From Pseudomonadales bacterium (lineage in GTDB: Bacteria; Pseudomonadota; Gammaproteobacteria; Pseudomonadales; Azotimanducaceae): a stretch of 64,000 nucleotides of DNA. The stretch covers positions 82,952 to 146,951 of the forward strand of contig JAJECH010000051.1 of the NCBI GenBank assembly GCA_022822135.1. The letters run 5' to 3'. A program made the translations under genes and the position numbers. The notes under the pieces were generated by a model that had not been told where the DNA came from, did no database searches, and saw only the letters and a list, made by a program, of their open reading frames with translations. Each line of letters opens with the position of its first letter. Position 1 is the stretch's first letter. Shown here piece after piece: positions 45,577 through 54,865 of the stretch.

Positions 45577-47214
45577 CTACTGTTCAGCGGAGATTTGGAT
45601 TTCTTTATCCGTGATGAACTCAATCAACGCTGGTTGTCCGTCGTTTGTCGCGTCGATACCACGTCGTAAGGCTGAGTGAATCTCATTAGGATCGGTGACC
45701 CGCTCCCCGTATCCGCCGAACGCCTTTGCCATATCAGCATAGTTGCCCGAGATATCGGTTGAACCATATTTCTCTTGAGCAACTTGCATGATCGGGATTT
45801 CGATTGCCATCGAGAAGTTGTTCATGAGCACTGAGAGTATGGGAATGCGTTCACGTGCAGCGGTTTCAAAGTCCATTCCGGTAAAACCAATGGCAGCATC
45901 GCCCCACACGTTAATACAGGTTTTTTCAGGTTGAGCGACCTTCGCTCCCATCGCAAGACCAAGACCATAACCCAATTGCGTGGTTTTGCCCCAGCCAATG
46001 TACGACAGGGGTTGAGTGCTCGTCCAGAAAGGTGATAGTTGGTCGCGCGGACTACCGGCATCGTGCGTGATAATCGTGTTATCGATATCAACGGCCTTCT
46101 GCAGTTCATTAAGCACTCGATAAGGGTTAATCGGTGCTTCATTGTTTGTACGTTTCGCTTCCCATTCACTCAGCCAAGCTTGCCGAAGTTCAGCGATTCG
46201 CTTCTGAACCGCACCGCGGCGGGTTTCCGCTTGACTGTGGTCGCGATCACTCAGCGCTTCTGAGAGATGCTGAAGTGTCAATTTCGCGTCACCGATGAGT
46301 GCGTATTGGGCTTCAACGTCCTTGTTGAGATCCATCGGATCAAGTGTGGCGTGAATGATCGTTCTGCCACGTGGCATTGGAACACCAAAACCGGTAAGCG
46401 CAAAACTACATCCAATACCAAGAATCACATCCGCTTCATTGAGAAACGTTTTCACGGTCCGAGGATTTGCACGTCCACCAGAACCCAAAGATAGCTCATG
46501 CGACTCATTGAACGCGCTCTTGCCTTCCAGGCTCGTTGTGACAGGGATTTGCCACTCTTCTGCCAAAGCCTGCAACTCTTCCCAAGCTTTTGCGTAATGA
46601 ACACCTTGACCTGCATAGATCACGGGGCGTTCAGCTGCACTCAAGACCGCCGCAGCTTCTTCAACCGCAACTGGATCTGGCGCGGTCCGGGTTGCGTAAG
46701 CTGGTTTGTAGTCCCAGCTCTCCGGGACTTCTTCACCAAATAAGTCGACAGGAATCTCAATCTGAACAGGACCTGGCCGACCATTGCGCAGCTGGAAGAA
46801 AGCACGACGCATTACCTCAGGCAAAGCACGTCCCATCGTAAGCGGTTCGGACCACTTCGTGACATGTTTTGTGTTAAGAGTCGAGTTGTAGTTTGGAAAG
46901 TAATTCGCGAGGCGCCTTGGATAGCCGGCTGGCAAGACGAGAATCGGTGACGACTCAGAGTATGCCTGCGCGATCCCGCCGAACGCGTTTTCCGCACCTG
47001 GTCCATGTTGCATGCAGAACGTACCTATCTTCTCGCCGGAGGAGAGGCGCGAATACGCGTCTGCCATATGCAGTCCGATACGCTCCTGACGACATATGAT
47101 CGTGCGGATGTCAGCACGGGCGGCAGCTTCGATGATAGTGTTTACGGGATACGCAAACAGCACGTCTACTCCCTCTTTTTTTAATACATGGGCAATGCCG
47201 TCAGCAACGTTCAA
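45577..47214 (-). CDS. Thiamine-diphosphate-dependent enzyme, acetolactate-synthase-like
   Basis: A 545-residue ThDP enzyme with the three domains of the acetolactate synthase/benzoylformate decarboxylase group. The N-terminal pyrimidine domain has the catalytic Glu in ICRQERIGLHMADAYSR. The C-terminal ThDP domain has the metal motif WGDAAIGFTGMDFETAARERI and later NFSMAI. There is no FAD-type insert that I can prove. Relatives include oxalyl-CoA decarboxylase-like and unassigned ThDP proteins. TTG 47214 has GGAGAG 5 nt upstream. It is a single gene, divergent from mscS. The substrate is unknown. Confidence 0.9.
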   Translation of the reverse strand: MNVADGIAHVLKKEGVDVLFAYPVNTIIEAAARADIRTIICRQERIGLHMADAYSRLSSGEKIGTFCMQHGPGAENAFGGIAQAYSESSPILVLPAGYPRRLANYFPNYNSTLNTKHVTKWSEPLTMGRALPEVMRRAFFQLRNGRPGPVQIEIPVDLFGEEVPESWDYKPAYATRTAPDPVAVEEAAAVLSAAERPVIYAGQGVHYAKAWEELQALAEEWQIPVTTSLEGKSAFNESHELSLGSGGRANPRTVKTFLNEADVILGIGCSFALTGFGVPMPRGRTIIHATLDPMDLNKDVEAQYALIGDAKLTLQHLSEALSDRDHSQAETRRGAVQKRIAELRQAWLSEWEAKRTNNEAPINPYRVLNELQKAVDIDNTIITHDAGSPRDQLSPFWTSTQPLSYIGWGKTTQLGYGLGLAMGAKVAQPEKTCINVWGDAAIGFTGMDFETAARERIPILSVLMNNFSMAIEIPIMQVAQEKYGSTDISGNYADMAKAFGGYGERVTDPNEIHSALRRGIDATNDGQPALIEFITDKEIQISAEQ

Positions 47215-47431
47215 CGATCTCTCCGGGGATGCGAAAGCGTCGTAGTTTACAGGTGCGTTTTTGTCTCCCAGTACGAACCTAGTCGAATTCTTTTGTCCCG
47301 TTTCACGACGACTAACTGCGAAAATACAATGAAATAACGAATTACGACCGTCTTACGCTTGAGGTAAATCAATTGGCGGTATGTGATTTGTTGTCTGAAA
47401 TTCACTATCCAAAGTACGAGGAAAGCTACCA

Positions 47432-48511
47432 GTGACTTGGGTTGACGTGTGGGAATGGCTCGTTGCAAACAGTTGGGTCGGCACTGTCTTTGGCATTGTC
47501 TTTCTATGCCTCGTGCTTCGTTTGCTTCTCAAGTATGTGTTCGACAGGCTTGAGCGTGCATCGAGCTACACCGACAACATCTACGATGACGCGATCATCC
47601 ATGTCGCTCGTAAACCTATCGGCTGGGCGATTCTGCTTTACGGCGTTCTCGCTGCCGCTGCTATCGTTCGAGACAACACCGGCGCTGGAATCCTCGACTT
47701 CATCCCACAAGTACGCGAAGTAGGCACCATCGGCCTACTTGCGTGGTTTGCGATTAGGTTCATTCACGAGGTCAGCAAAGCGCTAGTCGCGGGTCGCGCT
47801 GAGCAGGATGATCGTGCCACCATCGAAGCGGTAGGGAAACTGCTTCGAATATCGGTACTGATTACGGGTTTTCTGATTGGACTTCAGTCGCTTGGTTTCA
47901 GTATCGAAGGCGTTCTAGCTTTTGGTGGGATAGGCGGTATCGCGGTTGGATTTGCAGCGCGCGATATGCTCGCTAACTTCTTCGGCGCATTGTTGCTTCT
48001 ACTTGATAAGCCCTTCGCTGTAGGAGACTGGATTCGTTCCAGTGAAATGGAAATCGAGGGTACCGTTGAAGAAATAGGGTGGCGTATCACACGCATACGT
48101 ACCTTTGATAAGCGACCACTCTATGTACCTAACGCCAACTTCACGAACATCACAATCGAAAACCCAAGTCGTATGACGAATAGGCGGATCAAGGAAACGA
48201 TCGGTGTCCGGTACGACGACATGAACATGCTTCCCACCGTATTAACCGATATTCGAAACATGCTAGCCGAGCATGAGGAAATCGATACGAATCAGATTTT
48301 GATGGTGAACTTGAACGAGTTCAGCGAATCCTCGGCTGATTTCTTTATTTACACGTTTACAAAAACGACAGATTGGGCGAGGTTTCATGAGATCAAAGAA
48401 GATGTCTTGTTACGAATCAATGCGATCATAGAAGGACATGGCGCGGAAATCGCCTTTCCGACTCAGACGCTACATTTGGATCCGGTAGACATAGCACAGG
48501 GAGTCAGGTGA
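47432..48511 (+). CDS. Small-conductance mechanosensitive channel (MscS family)
   Basis: A 359-residue membrane protein with several membrane segments in the first 190 residues and the pore helix plus beta domain of MscS (VLAFGGIGGIAVGFAARDML, LDKPFAVGDWI). A C-terminal cytoplasmic domain follows. It opens turgor-relief pores. GTG 47432 has GAGGAAAG upstream. Its TGA overlaps the GTG of the HPRT gene (GTGA), so it starts a three-gene operon with purine-salvage enzymes. Confidence 0.92.
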   Translation: MTWVDVWEWLVANSWVGTVFGIVFLCLVLRLLLKYVFDRLERASSYTDNIYDDAIIHVARKPIGWAILLYGVLAAAAIVRDNTGAGILDFIPQVREVGTIGLLAWFAIRFIHEVSKALVAGRAEQDDRATIEAVGKLLRISVLITGFLIGLQSLGFSIEGVLAFGGIGGIAVGFAARDMLANFFGALLLLLDKPFAVGDWIRSSEMEIEGTVEEIGWRITRIRTFDKRPLYVPNANFTNITIENPSRMTNRRIKETIGVRYDDMNMLPTVLTDIRNMLAEHEEIDTNQILMVNLNEFSESSADFFIYTFTKTTDWARFHEIKEDVLLRINAIIEGHGAEIAFPTQTLHLDPVDIAQGVR

Positions 48512-49032
48512 TCAACTTACCCAAAGACTTTGAACTGCTGTATGGCAGTGAAGAAATTGAACGAGCAATTGACCGGGTAGCCATTCGTTTGAATGCGGAT
48601 CTTGAAGGCAAACACGTGGTGTTCGTTTGCGTCATGCATGGCGGACTGCCATTCACATGGGATCTCATGCGCCGAGCGAAATTCGATGTGGCACTTGACT
48701 TCGTTCGAGTGCACCGTTACGACGGAACCAAAGGTGGCGAAATCCGAACGGAACGGGACTTCCATCTTGATCTAGAAGGCAAGAACGCAGTTATCGTAGA
48801 CGACGTACTCGACCGTGGCGTAACGTTACGCAAACTTTACGAGAGGCTCTCAGGGAGTGCGGAGCAAGTGCTAAGCGCGGTTCTTTGCGATAAGAAGGCA
48901 CTCCGTGAAGTCGAGATCGAAGCCGACTACGTTGCGCTCGATGCGCCCGATCAATATCTAATTGGTAGAGGCATGGATATGGACGGTAAGTTTCGGCAAC
49001 TACCGGATATCTACGCAATGAGGGAACCGTAG
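48508..49032 (+). CDS. hpt: Hypoxanthine-guanine phosphoribosyltransferase
   Basis: A 174-residue purine-salvage enzyme. The PRPP-binding motif is VIVDDVLDRGVTL. The N-terminal part has VFVCVMHGGLPF, with the pyrophosphate loop. It makes IMP and GMP from hypoxanthine and guanine. GTG 48508 overlaps the mscS stop. It is followed after 1 nt by the methylthioinosine phosphorylase, which also yields hypoxanthine, so the pair fits one salvage route. Confidence 0.92.
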   Translation: MINLPKDFELLYGSEEIERAIDRVAIRLNADLEGKHVVFVCVMHGGLPFTWDLMRRAKFDVALDFVRVHRYDGTKGGEIRTERDFHLDLEGKNAVIVDDVLDRGVTLRKLYERLSGSAEQVLSAVLCDKKALREVEIEADYVALDAPDQYLIGRGMDMDGKFRQLPDIYAMREP

Positions 49033-49033
49033 C

Positions 49034-49762
49034 TTGCTCGCATTCCTCGTCAGCGGCACGTTGACGAAAGTATTTGAGAATCCCATCAAATCTGAGAACG
49101 TTGAAACGCCTTTTGGCCAAGCGTCGACACCGATTGAATATCACGATATTGACGGGAAGACCTGTGCGGTGATTTTCCGTCATGGGCGGGACGCTGGAAT
49201 CGCGGCGCATCGTGTGAATTACCGGGCGAATATCTGGGCGCTGAAGGAGATCGGCGCAACGCACGTCGTAGCGTTTGCGACAACCGGAAGTGTCGATCCT
49301 GATTTGCCCATAGGGTCGTTTGTCGTCCCGGATCAGATCATTGACTACACACACGATCGCGAAGGCAGTTTCGAGACGCCAGGAATTAAGGAACACTTCG
49401 ATTTCACATTTCCATTCTCGAGCGAGATGCGAAACCAAATCATCGAGGCCGCATTCGCGGCAGGACTATCGCCACGAGACGGTGGGACATACGCCTGTAG
49501 TCAAGGACCTCGATACGAAACTGCCGCAGAAATTGCGAAATTCGCACACGACGGTTGCTCCATCGTCGGCATGACGTTAATGCCTGAAGCACCGCTTGCT
49601 CGTCAGATTTCCCTTAACTACGCAGCATTGGCGTTAGTTATGAACCCGGGTGCTGGAATCGACGAAAGAGCCGTCGACATCCCCGGTTCGATCCGTTATA
49701 CAGACGATGCTGTTCAACCACTACAACGCTTTAACAGTGAGTTAGTCGAGCGTATCCCATAG
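49034..49762 (+). CDS. S-methyl-5'-thioinosine phosphorylase
   Basis: A 242-residue PNP/MTAP-family enzyme. The family segments are VIFRHGRDAGIAAHRVNYRAN, FATTGSVDPDLPIGSFVVPD, SQGPRYETAAEI and VGMTLMPEAPLARQ. The last Met-x-Leu-x-x-Glu is the purine pocket. In Pseudomonas-type bacteria this enzyme phosphorolyses methylthioinosine to hypoxanthine and methylthioribose-1-phosphate; the position next to csiV-mfd supports that assignment. Methylthioadenosine as substrate is the alternative. It starts with TTG 49034, just after the hpt stop. Confidence 0.86.
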   Translation: MLAFLVSGTLTKVFENPIKSENVETPFGQASTPIEYHDIDGKTCAVIFRHGRDAGIAAHRVNYRANIWALKEIGATHVVAFATTGSVDPDLPIGSFVVPDQIIDYTHDREGSFETPGIKEHFDFTFPFSSEMRNQIIEAAFAAGLSPRDGGTYACSQGPRYETAAEIAKFAHDGCSIVGMTLMPEAPLARQISLNYAALALVMNPGAGIDERAVDIPGSIRYTDDAVQPLQRFNSELVERIP

Positions 49763-50794
49763 TGTCTGTAATTCAGGCGGTAGATCGACTTTGACAACTT
49801 CCGCAAGGATTCCGAATCTCGGATGATCTAAGTAGTGCACATCTTCGCGTTGCATGCGCCGTAATTCAGCGAGCTCGTAAACCGGAAAACGTAAATTAGA
49901 GGAATCCCGCGGTTGGTGTATCCAGACATGTGCGTCAAAGTGAATAAATCGACCCTTTGATACAGCGAAAATCCCTTCGGTAGGAAAATCGGACAGAGAC
50001 TGAAAGAACACGTACCCGGGTTTAGCTTCGAGCGAAGGTACGTACTGATGCCAATTGAAGTGCTTAATGACGTGAACGCCTTTGGATCTCATACGTTCTG
50101 CTGTTCTCGGTAATCGAACGTCTTGCTCGTCCATGATGTAGCTCGACTGTTCAAGTTCCTCACGAAAAGCTTTAATCTGGTCCAGAATTTCCTCGCGCGT
50201 AATCTCTATTTCGTCCGCTGCGACTTCAGTTTCCTCGAGTAGGCCCTCGTCGGAAACAAGCTCTTCCTCGAGATTGACTTCGTTTTCATGATCGTCCTTG
50301 TCAATTAAGCTCGCTAACGAAAGGCTTGCGAACCAGTCACCAAAAGGCACGACTTCAAATGCGCTAAAAAAAAGCGGTTCGTAGCTCTCTCCCGGAGGAA
50401 GCAACCATTCAGGGAAGGTGCCAAATTGCGTATCCGCCTCTTCACTTTGAGCTATTTCGTTACGGTCAAGTTCGATAGATGGTGTTCTGAACCAAGGGTC
50501 AGTTCCTCCGGACATGTCTACTGCGCTCGAACGATCTCGTAGCAACGCGCGTTCCGATTGCGTAAGCGGGAAAGCCCCCGTTACGTTTTTAACAAACTGT
50601 GGTGCTCGAACGATAAGATCTTCGGTGTAGATATTTGGAGTCGATCCTTCCTCCTCTTGTACAGGTGCGTCCGGCTGTATGAAAATGATGACTTCGATTT
50701 CATACCAGTCATCTAACCATGCTGGCGGTTCCGCGTTAGCGCTGACGCAAATTAGTCCACATAGCGCCGCGGCACGCGTACGAGATCGATTCAC
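49742..50794 (-). CDS. CsiV-family periplasmic protein
   Basis: A 350-residue protein with a signal peptide (TRAAALCGLICVSANA). The N-terminal domain begins AWLDDWYEIEVIIFIQ, the CsiV signature of a strand that binds peptidoglycan-like partners. The C-terminal domain has HFDAHVWIHQPRD and ELRRMQREDVHYLDHPRFG. A coiled acidic linker lies at about 170-230. It is known next to mfd in gammaproteobacteria; its role is unclear. GTG 50794 overlaps the mfd stop (GTGA). The 3' end overlaps the convergent phosphorylase by 21 nt. Confidence 0.88.
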   Translation of the reverse strand: MNRSRTRAAALCGLICVSANAEPPAWLDDWYEIEVIIFIQPDAPVQEEEGSTPNIYTEDLIVRAPQFVKNVTGAFPLTQSERALLRDRSSAVDMSGGTDPWFRTPSIELDRNEIAQSEEADTQFGTFPEWLLPPGESYEPLFFSAFEVVPFGDWFASLSLASLIDKDDHENEVNLEEELVSDEGLLEETEVAADEIEITREEILDQIKAFREELEQSSYIMDEQDVRLPRTAERMRSKGVHVIKHFNWHQYVPSLEAKPGYVFFQSLSDFPTEGIFAVSKGRFIHFDAHVWIHQPRDSSNLRFPVYELAELRRMQREDVHYLDHPRFGILAEVVKVDLPPELQTLWDTLD

Positions 50795-53700
50795 GCAACC
50801 TTTTCGGTAGGACGGACGCTTAACGCAATGGCTTGAAGAAAACCCTCGATAAACGTCATACGTTCTTCCGCATCGTGATAGGTGTGTCGAATCTTCAGTT
50901 TTTTACCACTATCAACTAACTCGTATGTTTCTCGCGGATTGGATCCTTGAACGCGGTTGAGTAACTTTGCAATATCAAATAGCTCATGGTCGATGAACTC
51001 GATTAAACCGCCCGCGCGACTCAGTCGGATCGTACCGACCCCGCGCTCCACTGCGTCCAGTTTGATTTTGGTGACGCGAAAGAGATTTGTCATGACATCT
51101 GGTATGGGGCCGAAGCGGTCAACGCACTCGGCCATTAGATGGTCAATTTCTAACTTTGATATGGCGTTAGAAATTCTTTTATAGAGGATGAGACGGGCTT
51201 TGACATCGGGCAGATAGTCATTTGGGATGAGCGTCGCAACTTTGAGATCGACATCATGACCTAATTCGAACGGTTTGTCGAGGTCGGGTACTCGATCACT
51301 TTTCATAGCTTCGATCGTTTCTTCGAGCATCCTGACGTAGAAATCGTATCCAACGTCCATTATTTCGCCCGATTGTTCTTGACCTAGTAACTCTCCCGCC
51401 CCTCGAATTTGCATGTCTTCGAGTGCGAGTTTAAATCCGGCACCTAATTCGTCCGCTTGCGCGATAGCTTCGAGCCGACGTTTCGCTTTTGAAGTTAAAG
51501 CAAGTTCCGGTGCCGTGGTGAGATACGCGTACGCTTGGTGGTGCGAACGTCCGACTCTGCCTCGAATTTGATGCAATTGTGCCAATCCCAACGTATCGGC
51601 GCGTTCGATCACGATCGTATTTGCATTTGGCACGTCGATGCCGCTTTCGATGATCGTCGTGCACACCAGAACATTGCCACGTCGGTGGTAGAAATCCGAC
51701 ATGGCTTGTTCAATTTGAAGTTTCGGCATGGCACCATGTGCCACCAAAACTCGAGCCTCCGGAATCAACTCACGAATCGTGTCTGCAACGCTGAAAATCG
51801 AATCGATTCGATTATGTAGGTAATAGACTTGACCGCCACGATCTAGTTCGCGCGTGATGGCGTCCTCGATCTGGGACCAATCGTGCTCCGCAACGAAAGT
51901 TCGTATCGCTAATCGAGCCGCAGGCGGGGTTTCAATGAGCGATAGGTCACGCAACCCTTCAAGGGTCATGTTCAACGTACGCGGAATAGGCGTCGCAGTT
52001 AACGTGAGCAAATCGACGTTTGCCTTCAGTTGCCGGAGACGTTCTTTATCACGAACCCCGAAACGGTGTTCTTCGTCGACAATCAATAAACCCAGATCTT
52101 TAGGCAACACCGATGGATTGAGAAGGTGGTGAGTACCAATCGTGATATCTAGCCGACCGTCCTCTATCCGAGCAAGAATGTCGTCTCGTTCTTTCGTCGT
52201 GCGATGGCGTGTGAGGTAATCGATGTCGAATGGCCAGTCCGCAAAGCGATCTTCGAACGTCTCGAAGTGCTGACGCGCAAGCACTGTCGTGGGAACGAGC
52301 AAGAAAACCTGCTTCCCTTGGGATGCGACATGAAACGCCGCGCGCATTGCGACTTCGGTCTTACCGAACCCAACATCGCCACAAACCATGCGATCCATCG
52401 CACGTTCCGCGTTTAAGTCGTCAATGATTGCATCGACTGCGATCAGCTGATCATCTGTAAGTTGGAACTCACACTGATCGCAAAAACGAACAAAATCCAC
52501 GTCCGTCTGGTCGTACGCGTAGCTTTGATTCAATTCCCGGCGCGCAAACATGCTCAGGAGTTCCGCAGCGACATCATGGACCTTACGTTCTGCTCTCTCA
52601 CGAACTTTGTGCCATCGATCACTACCGAGATGGTCGACGCGTAGATCCTCTTCGTCTACGCCGACGTATCGAGTGATTAAGTGCAATGAGGTTACTGGAA
52701 TTCGTAGTAAGTCGCCTTTAGCGTACTCAAGCGTGACAAATTCGTTCTCGATATTTTCGATCGCAAGCGACGTTAAACCTCGGTAAATTCCAACACCATG
52801 GTCTATGTGTACTACCGGGGTACCTATATCAATCTCAAAGAGGTTTCGGATGACCAAATTTGGATCGATCGCAGATTTCCGAGCGCGTACTGTTACCGCA
52901 GCGCTGTGCGAATCGAATAGATCGACTTCGCAAATCAGTTCCACGTCTGCGAAGGCACAGCTACGATCGATTGGGGCGACTGCGACTCCTATTTGGGTGG
53001 CCGAGACTTGAAACTCTCTGAAAGACTCAACCGGCGTCGGCACTATGTCTGATTTAGCCAGGAAATCCGTCAAGAATTCACGTCGACCATTAGTTTCCGC
53101 CACAAACAACGTTCTGCGGTGAGTACTCGACAAGTGATCCTGCAGGCGCAACAGCGGGTGTTGCGACCGTCGATTTGCGACTAAATTCGGTAGAGGTTCT
53201 GACTGGACTATATCGATATTTCGTTGGGAGGAATTGTCTGTAACTATTTGAATCCTTGAGTATTTATTCCAGTGAGCCTGAACTTCGTCGACACGTATAT
53301 ATAGCTGCTCGGGTGGTAAAAGTGGTCTTTTAGGATCGAACCGAAACGATTCGTAGCGTCGCTCGATCTCCTGCCAAAACAATTCGCCGTGCTCTTGAAC
53401 GTGATCGTCAAATACAAACTGCACATCTTCGGTAAGGTAGTCGAAGAATGTTGCAGTCTCATCAAAGAAGAGAGGTAAATAGCACTCTATACCGTCAGGG
53501 GCGACACCCGCACTGACGTCTTGATAGTCGGGACAGTACCGAACATCTTCGTCGAAACTTGCATGCCAGGCATGCCTGAACTTGGTAACTCCTTCGTCAT
53601 CCAGACGGTACTCATGGGCCGGGAGAATTGACACGTTCGCCGTACGTTCCGTCGTCAGTTGAGTATCAATCCCGAAGTACCGCATACTGTCAACGTCGTC

Positions 53701-54261
53701 ATCAAATGTATCGATACGAAGAGGTCGCGTCATCCCCATCGGAAATACGTCCATTAGCGAACCGCGAATTGAAAATTCACCTGGCTCATAAACCGTGTCA
53801 ACTCGACGATATCCGTTTTTTAAAAATCTGGACGTTTGTTCTTCAAAATTGAAGCGATCACCGACGCTCAATACGAAGGAGCGTGACTGCACGTAATCTG
53901 GAGGCACCATACGTTGCATGATGGTTCGAATCGGAACGATGAGAATCCCGTTCCTAAGACTTGGAAGCTGATAGAGCGTCAATAATCGCTCAGAAATCAG
54001 GCTTAGAGGTGGCGAGAACCGATCGTAAGGTAATGTCTCGTAATCCGGGAAGGTATGGATCGAGACTTCTGGTGCAAAAAACGCTAACTCTGCTTCGTAT
54101 CTTCGCGCGTTTTCCGAATTGTTGGCCACGACAACCGTTAGTCCTGCAGTATCTGCAGCCAATTCCGCTATATACCGGCTACCCGCACAACCGTGGACAT
54201 TTATCCACCGCCTTACATTGCCAGCACGGGGGAAGGCTAATGGAGAGATAGTTTCGATCAC
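50791..54261 (-). CDS. mfd: Mfd, transcription-repair coupling factor
   Basis: A 1156-residue ATP-dependent translocase that removes RNA polymerase stalled at lesions and recruits UvrA. The UvrB-like domain is at the N-terminus. The RNA-polymerase-interacting domain begins DHGVGIYRGL near residue 485. The Walker A is GDVGFGKTEVA near residue 628, and DEEH near residue 727. The TRCF domain follows at the end. Full length for the family. GTG 54261 start; no clear Shine-Dalgarno. It transcribes into csiV. Confidence 0.96.
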   Translation of the reverse strand: MIETISPLAFPRAGNVRRWINVHGCAGSRYIAELAADTAGLTVVVANNSENARRYEAELAFFAPEVSIHTFPDYETLPYDRFSPPLSLISERLLTLYQLPSLRNGILIVPIRTIMQRMVPPDYVQSRSFVLSVGDRFNFEEQTSRFLKNGYRRVDTVYEPGEFSIRGSLMDVFPMGMTRPLRIDTFDDDVDSMRYFGIDTQLTTERTANVSILPAHEYRLDDEGVTKFRHAWHASFDEDVRYCPDYQDVSAGVAPDGIECYLPLFFDETATFFDYLTEDVQFVFDDHVQEHGELFWQEIERRYESFRFDPKRPLLPPEQLYIRVDEVQAHWNKYSRIQIVTDNSSQRNIDIVQSEPLPNLVANRRSQHPLLRLQDHLSSTHRRTLFVAETNGRREFLTDFLAKSDIVPTPVESFREFQVSATQIGVAVAPIDRSCAFADVELICEVDLFDSHSAAVTVRARKSAIDPNLVIRNLFEIDIGTPVVHIDHGVGIYRGLTSLAIENIENEFVTLEYAKGDLLRIPVTSLHLITRYVGVDEEDLRVDHLGSDRWHKVRERAERKVHDVAAELLSMFARRELNQSYAYDQTDVDFVRFCDQCEFQLTDDQLIAVDAIIDDLNAERAMDRMVCGDVGFGKTEVAMRAAFHVASQGKQVFLLVPTTVLARQHFETFEDRFADWPFDIDYLTRHRTTKERDDILARIEDGRLDITIGTHHLLNPSVLPKDLGLLIVDEEHRFGVRDKERLRQLKANVDLLTLTATPIPRTLNMTLEGLRDLSLIETPPAARLAIRTFVAEHDWSQIEDAITRELDRGGQVYYLHNRIDSIFSVADTIRELIPEARVLVAHGAMPKLQIEQAMSDFYHRRGNVLVCTTIIESGIDVPNANTIVIERADTLGLAQLHQIRGRVGRSHHQAYAYLTTAPELALTSKAKRRLEAIAQADELGAGFKLALEDMQIRGAGELLGQEQSGEIMDVGYDFYVRMLEETIEAMKSDRVPDLDKPFELGHDVDLKVATLIPNDYLPDVKARLILYKRISNAISKLEIDHLMAECVDRFGPIPDVMTNLFRVTKIKLDAVERGVGTIRLSRAGGLIEFIDHELFDIAKLLNRVQGSNPRETYELVDSGKKLKIRHTYHDAEERMTFIEGFLQAIALSVRPTEKVA

Positions 54262-54865
54262 AAGTCTGAAGCTCTTCTGTACCGGTCTAAAAACGATCTG
54301 ATTCTTGAAAAGCAGGGGAACGTGGTAAAACTAGGCAACCAACGATGTCGCTTGTACTGCGTTCGAAAGCAACTAGATCAAGCATGCACATCTGAATGAT
54401 CGTGCCCGAGTATCGGGCGCAAATTCTAAGAATGGTTGAATCAGGGCTCAGTTTTACGTTTGTAGAAATATCGAGAACACCTGTCAGATCCAAGTAGTGT
54501 GTAGTGAACTGCTAGAGCGTTCACAACAAACACTAGAACAGAAGTTTGTAAATCGTCTGGAATTAGTGATCAATCAACACCTTAAACCGAAATTACGCCG
54601 CGCAAATCTGTTAGAATTTTTCCTTTGTCGTTCGTGCGAAGTTCGTACAAGCTGTTTGACTTGACGCGATTTTCTATATGACGTGTCATCGACCGAACGA
54701 CGATTGTTTCATGCAAACGGAGTTGCATGTTCAACGCCTCACGGATCGAGATTTCGCGTATCTCGCCCATTCCGGCAACCGGTTTGCATTCGTCTTCAGC
54801 GCTAGAACGTTGCAATTAATGCGAATGCACACGACACATTTGAGACGCTATCTAGTTAAAGATAC
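54262..54865. other. 604-bp divergent region between mfd and the oxidoreductase operon
   Basis: No certain gene. A 63-codon plus-strand frame (54678-54869) ends in a TGA overlapping the ATG of the flavoprotein gene, which lacks a ribosome site; it may be a leader for coupling. A 68-codon minus-strand frame (54287-54493) lies directly upstream of mfd and is unconvincing. A 77-codon minus frame (54582-54815) overlaps the plus one. Promoters for both sides must lie here. Confidence 0.4.

Noticed and set aside
48791..49438. 215-codon minus-strand frame
   Set aside because: Antisense to hpt and the phosphorylase; no start signals.
54287..54493. 68-codon minus-strand frame upstream of mfd
   Set aside because: No ribosome site or recognisable domain; too weak to call a gene.
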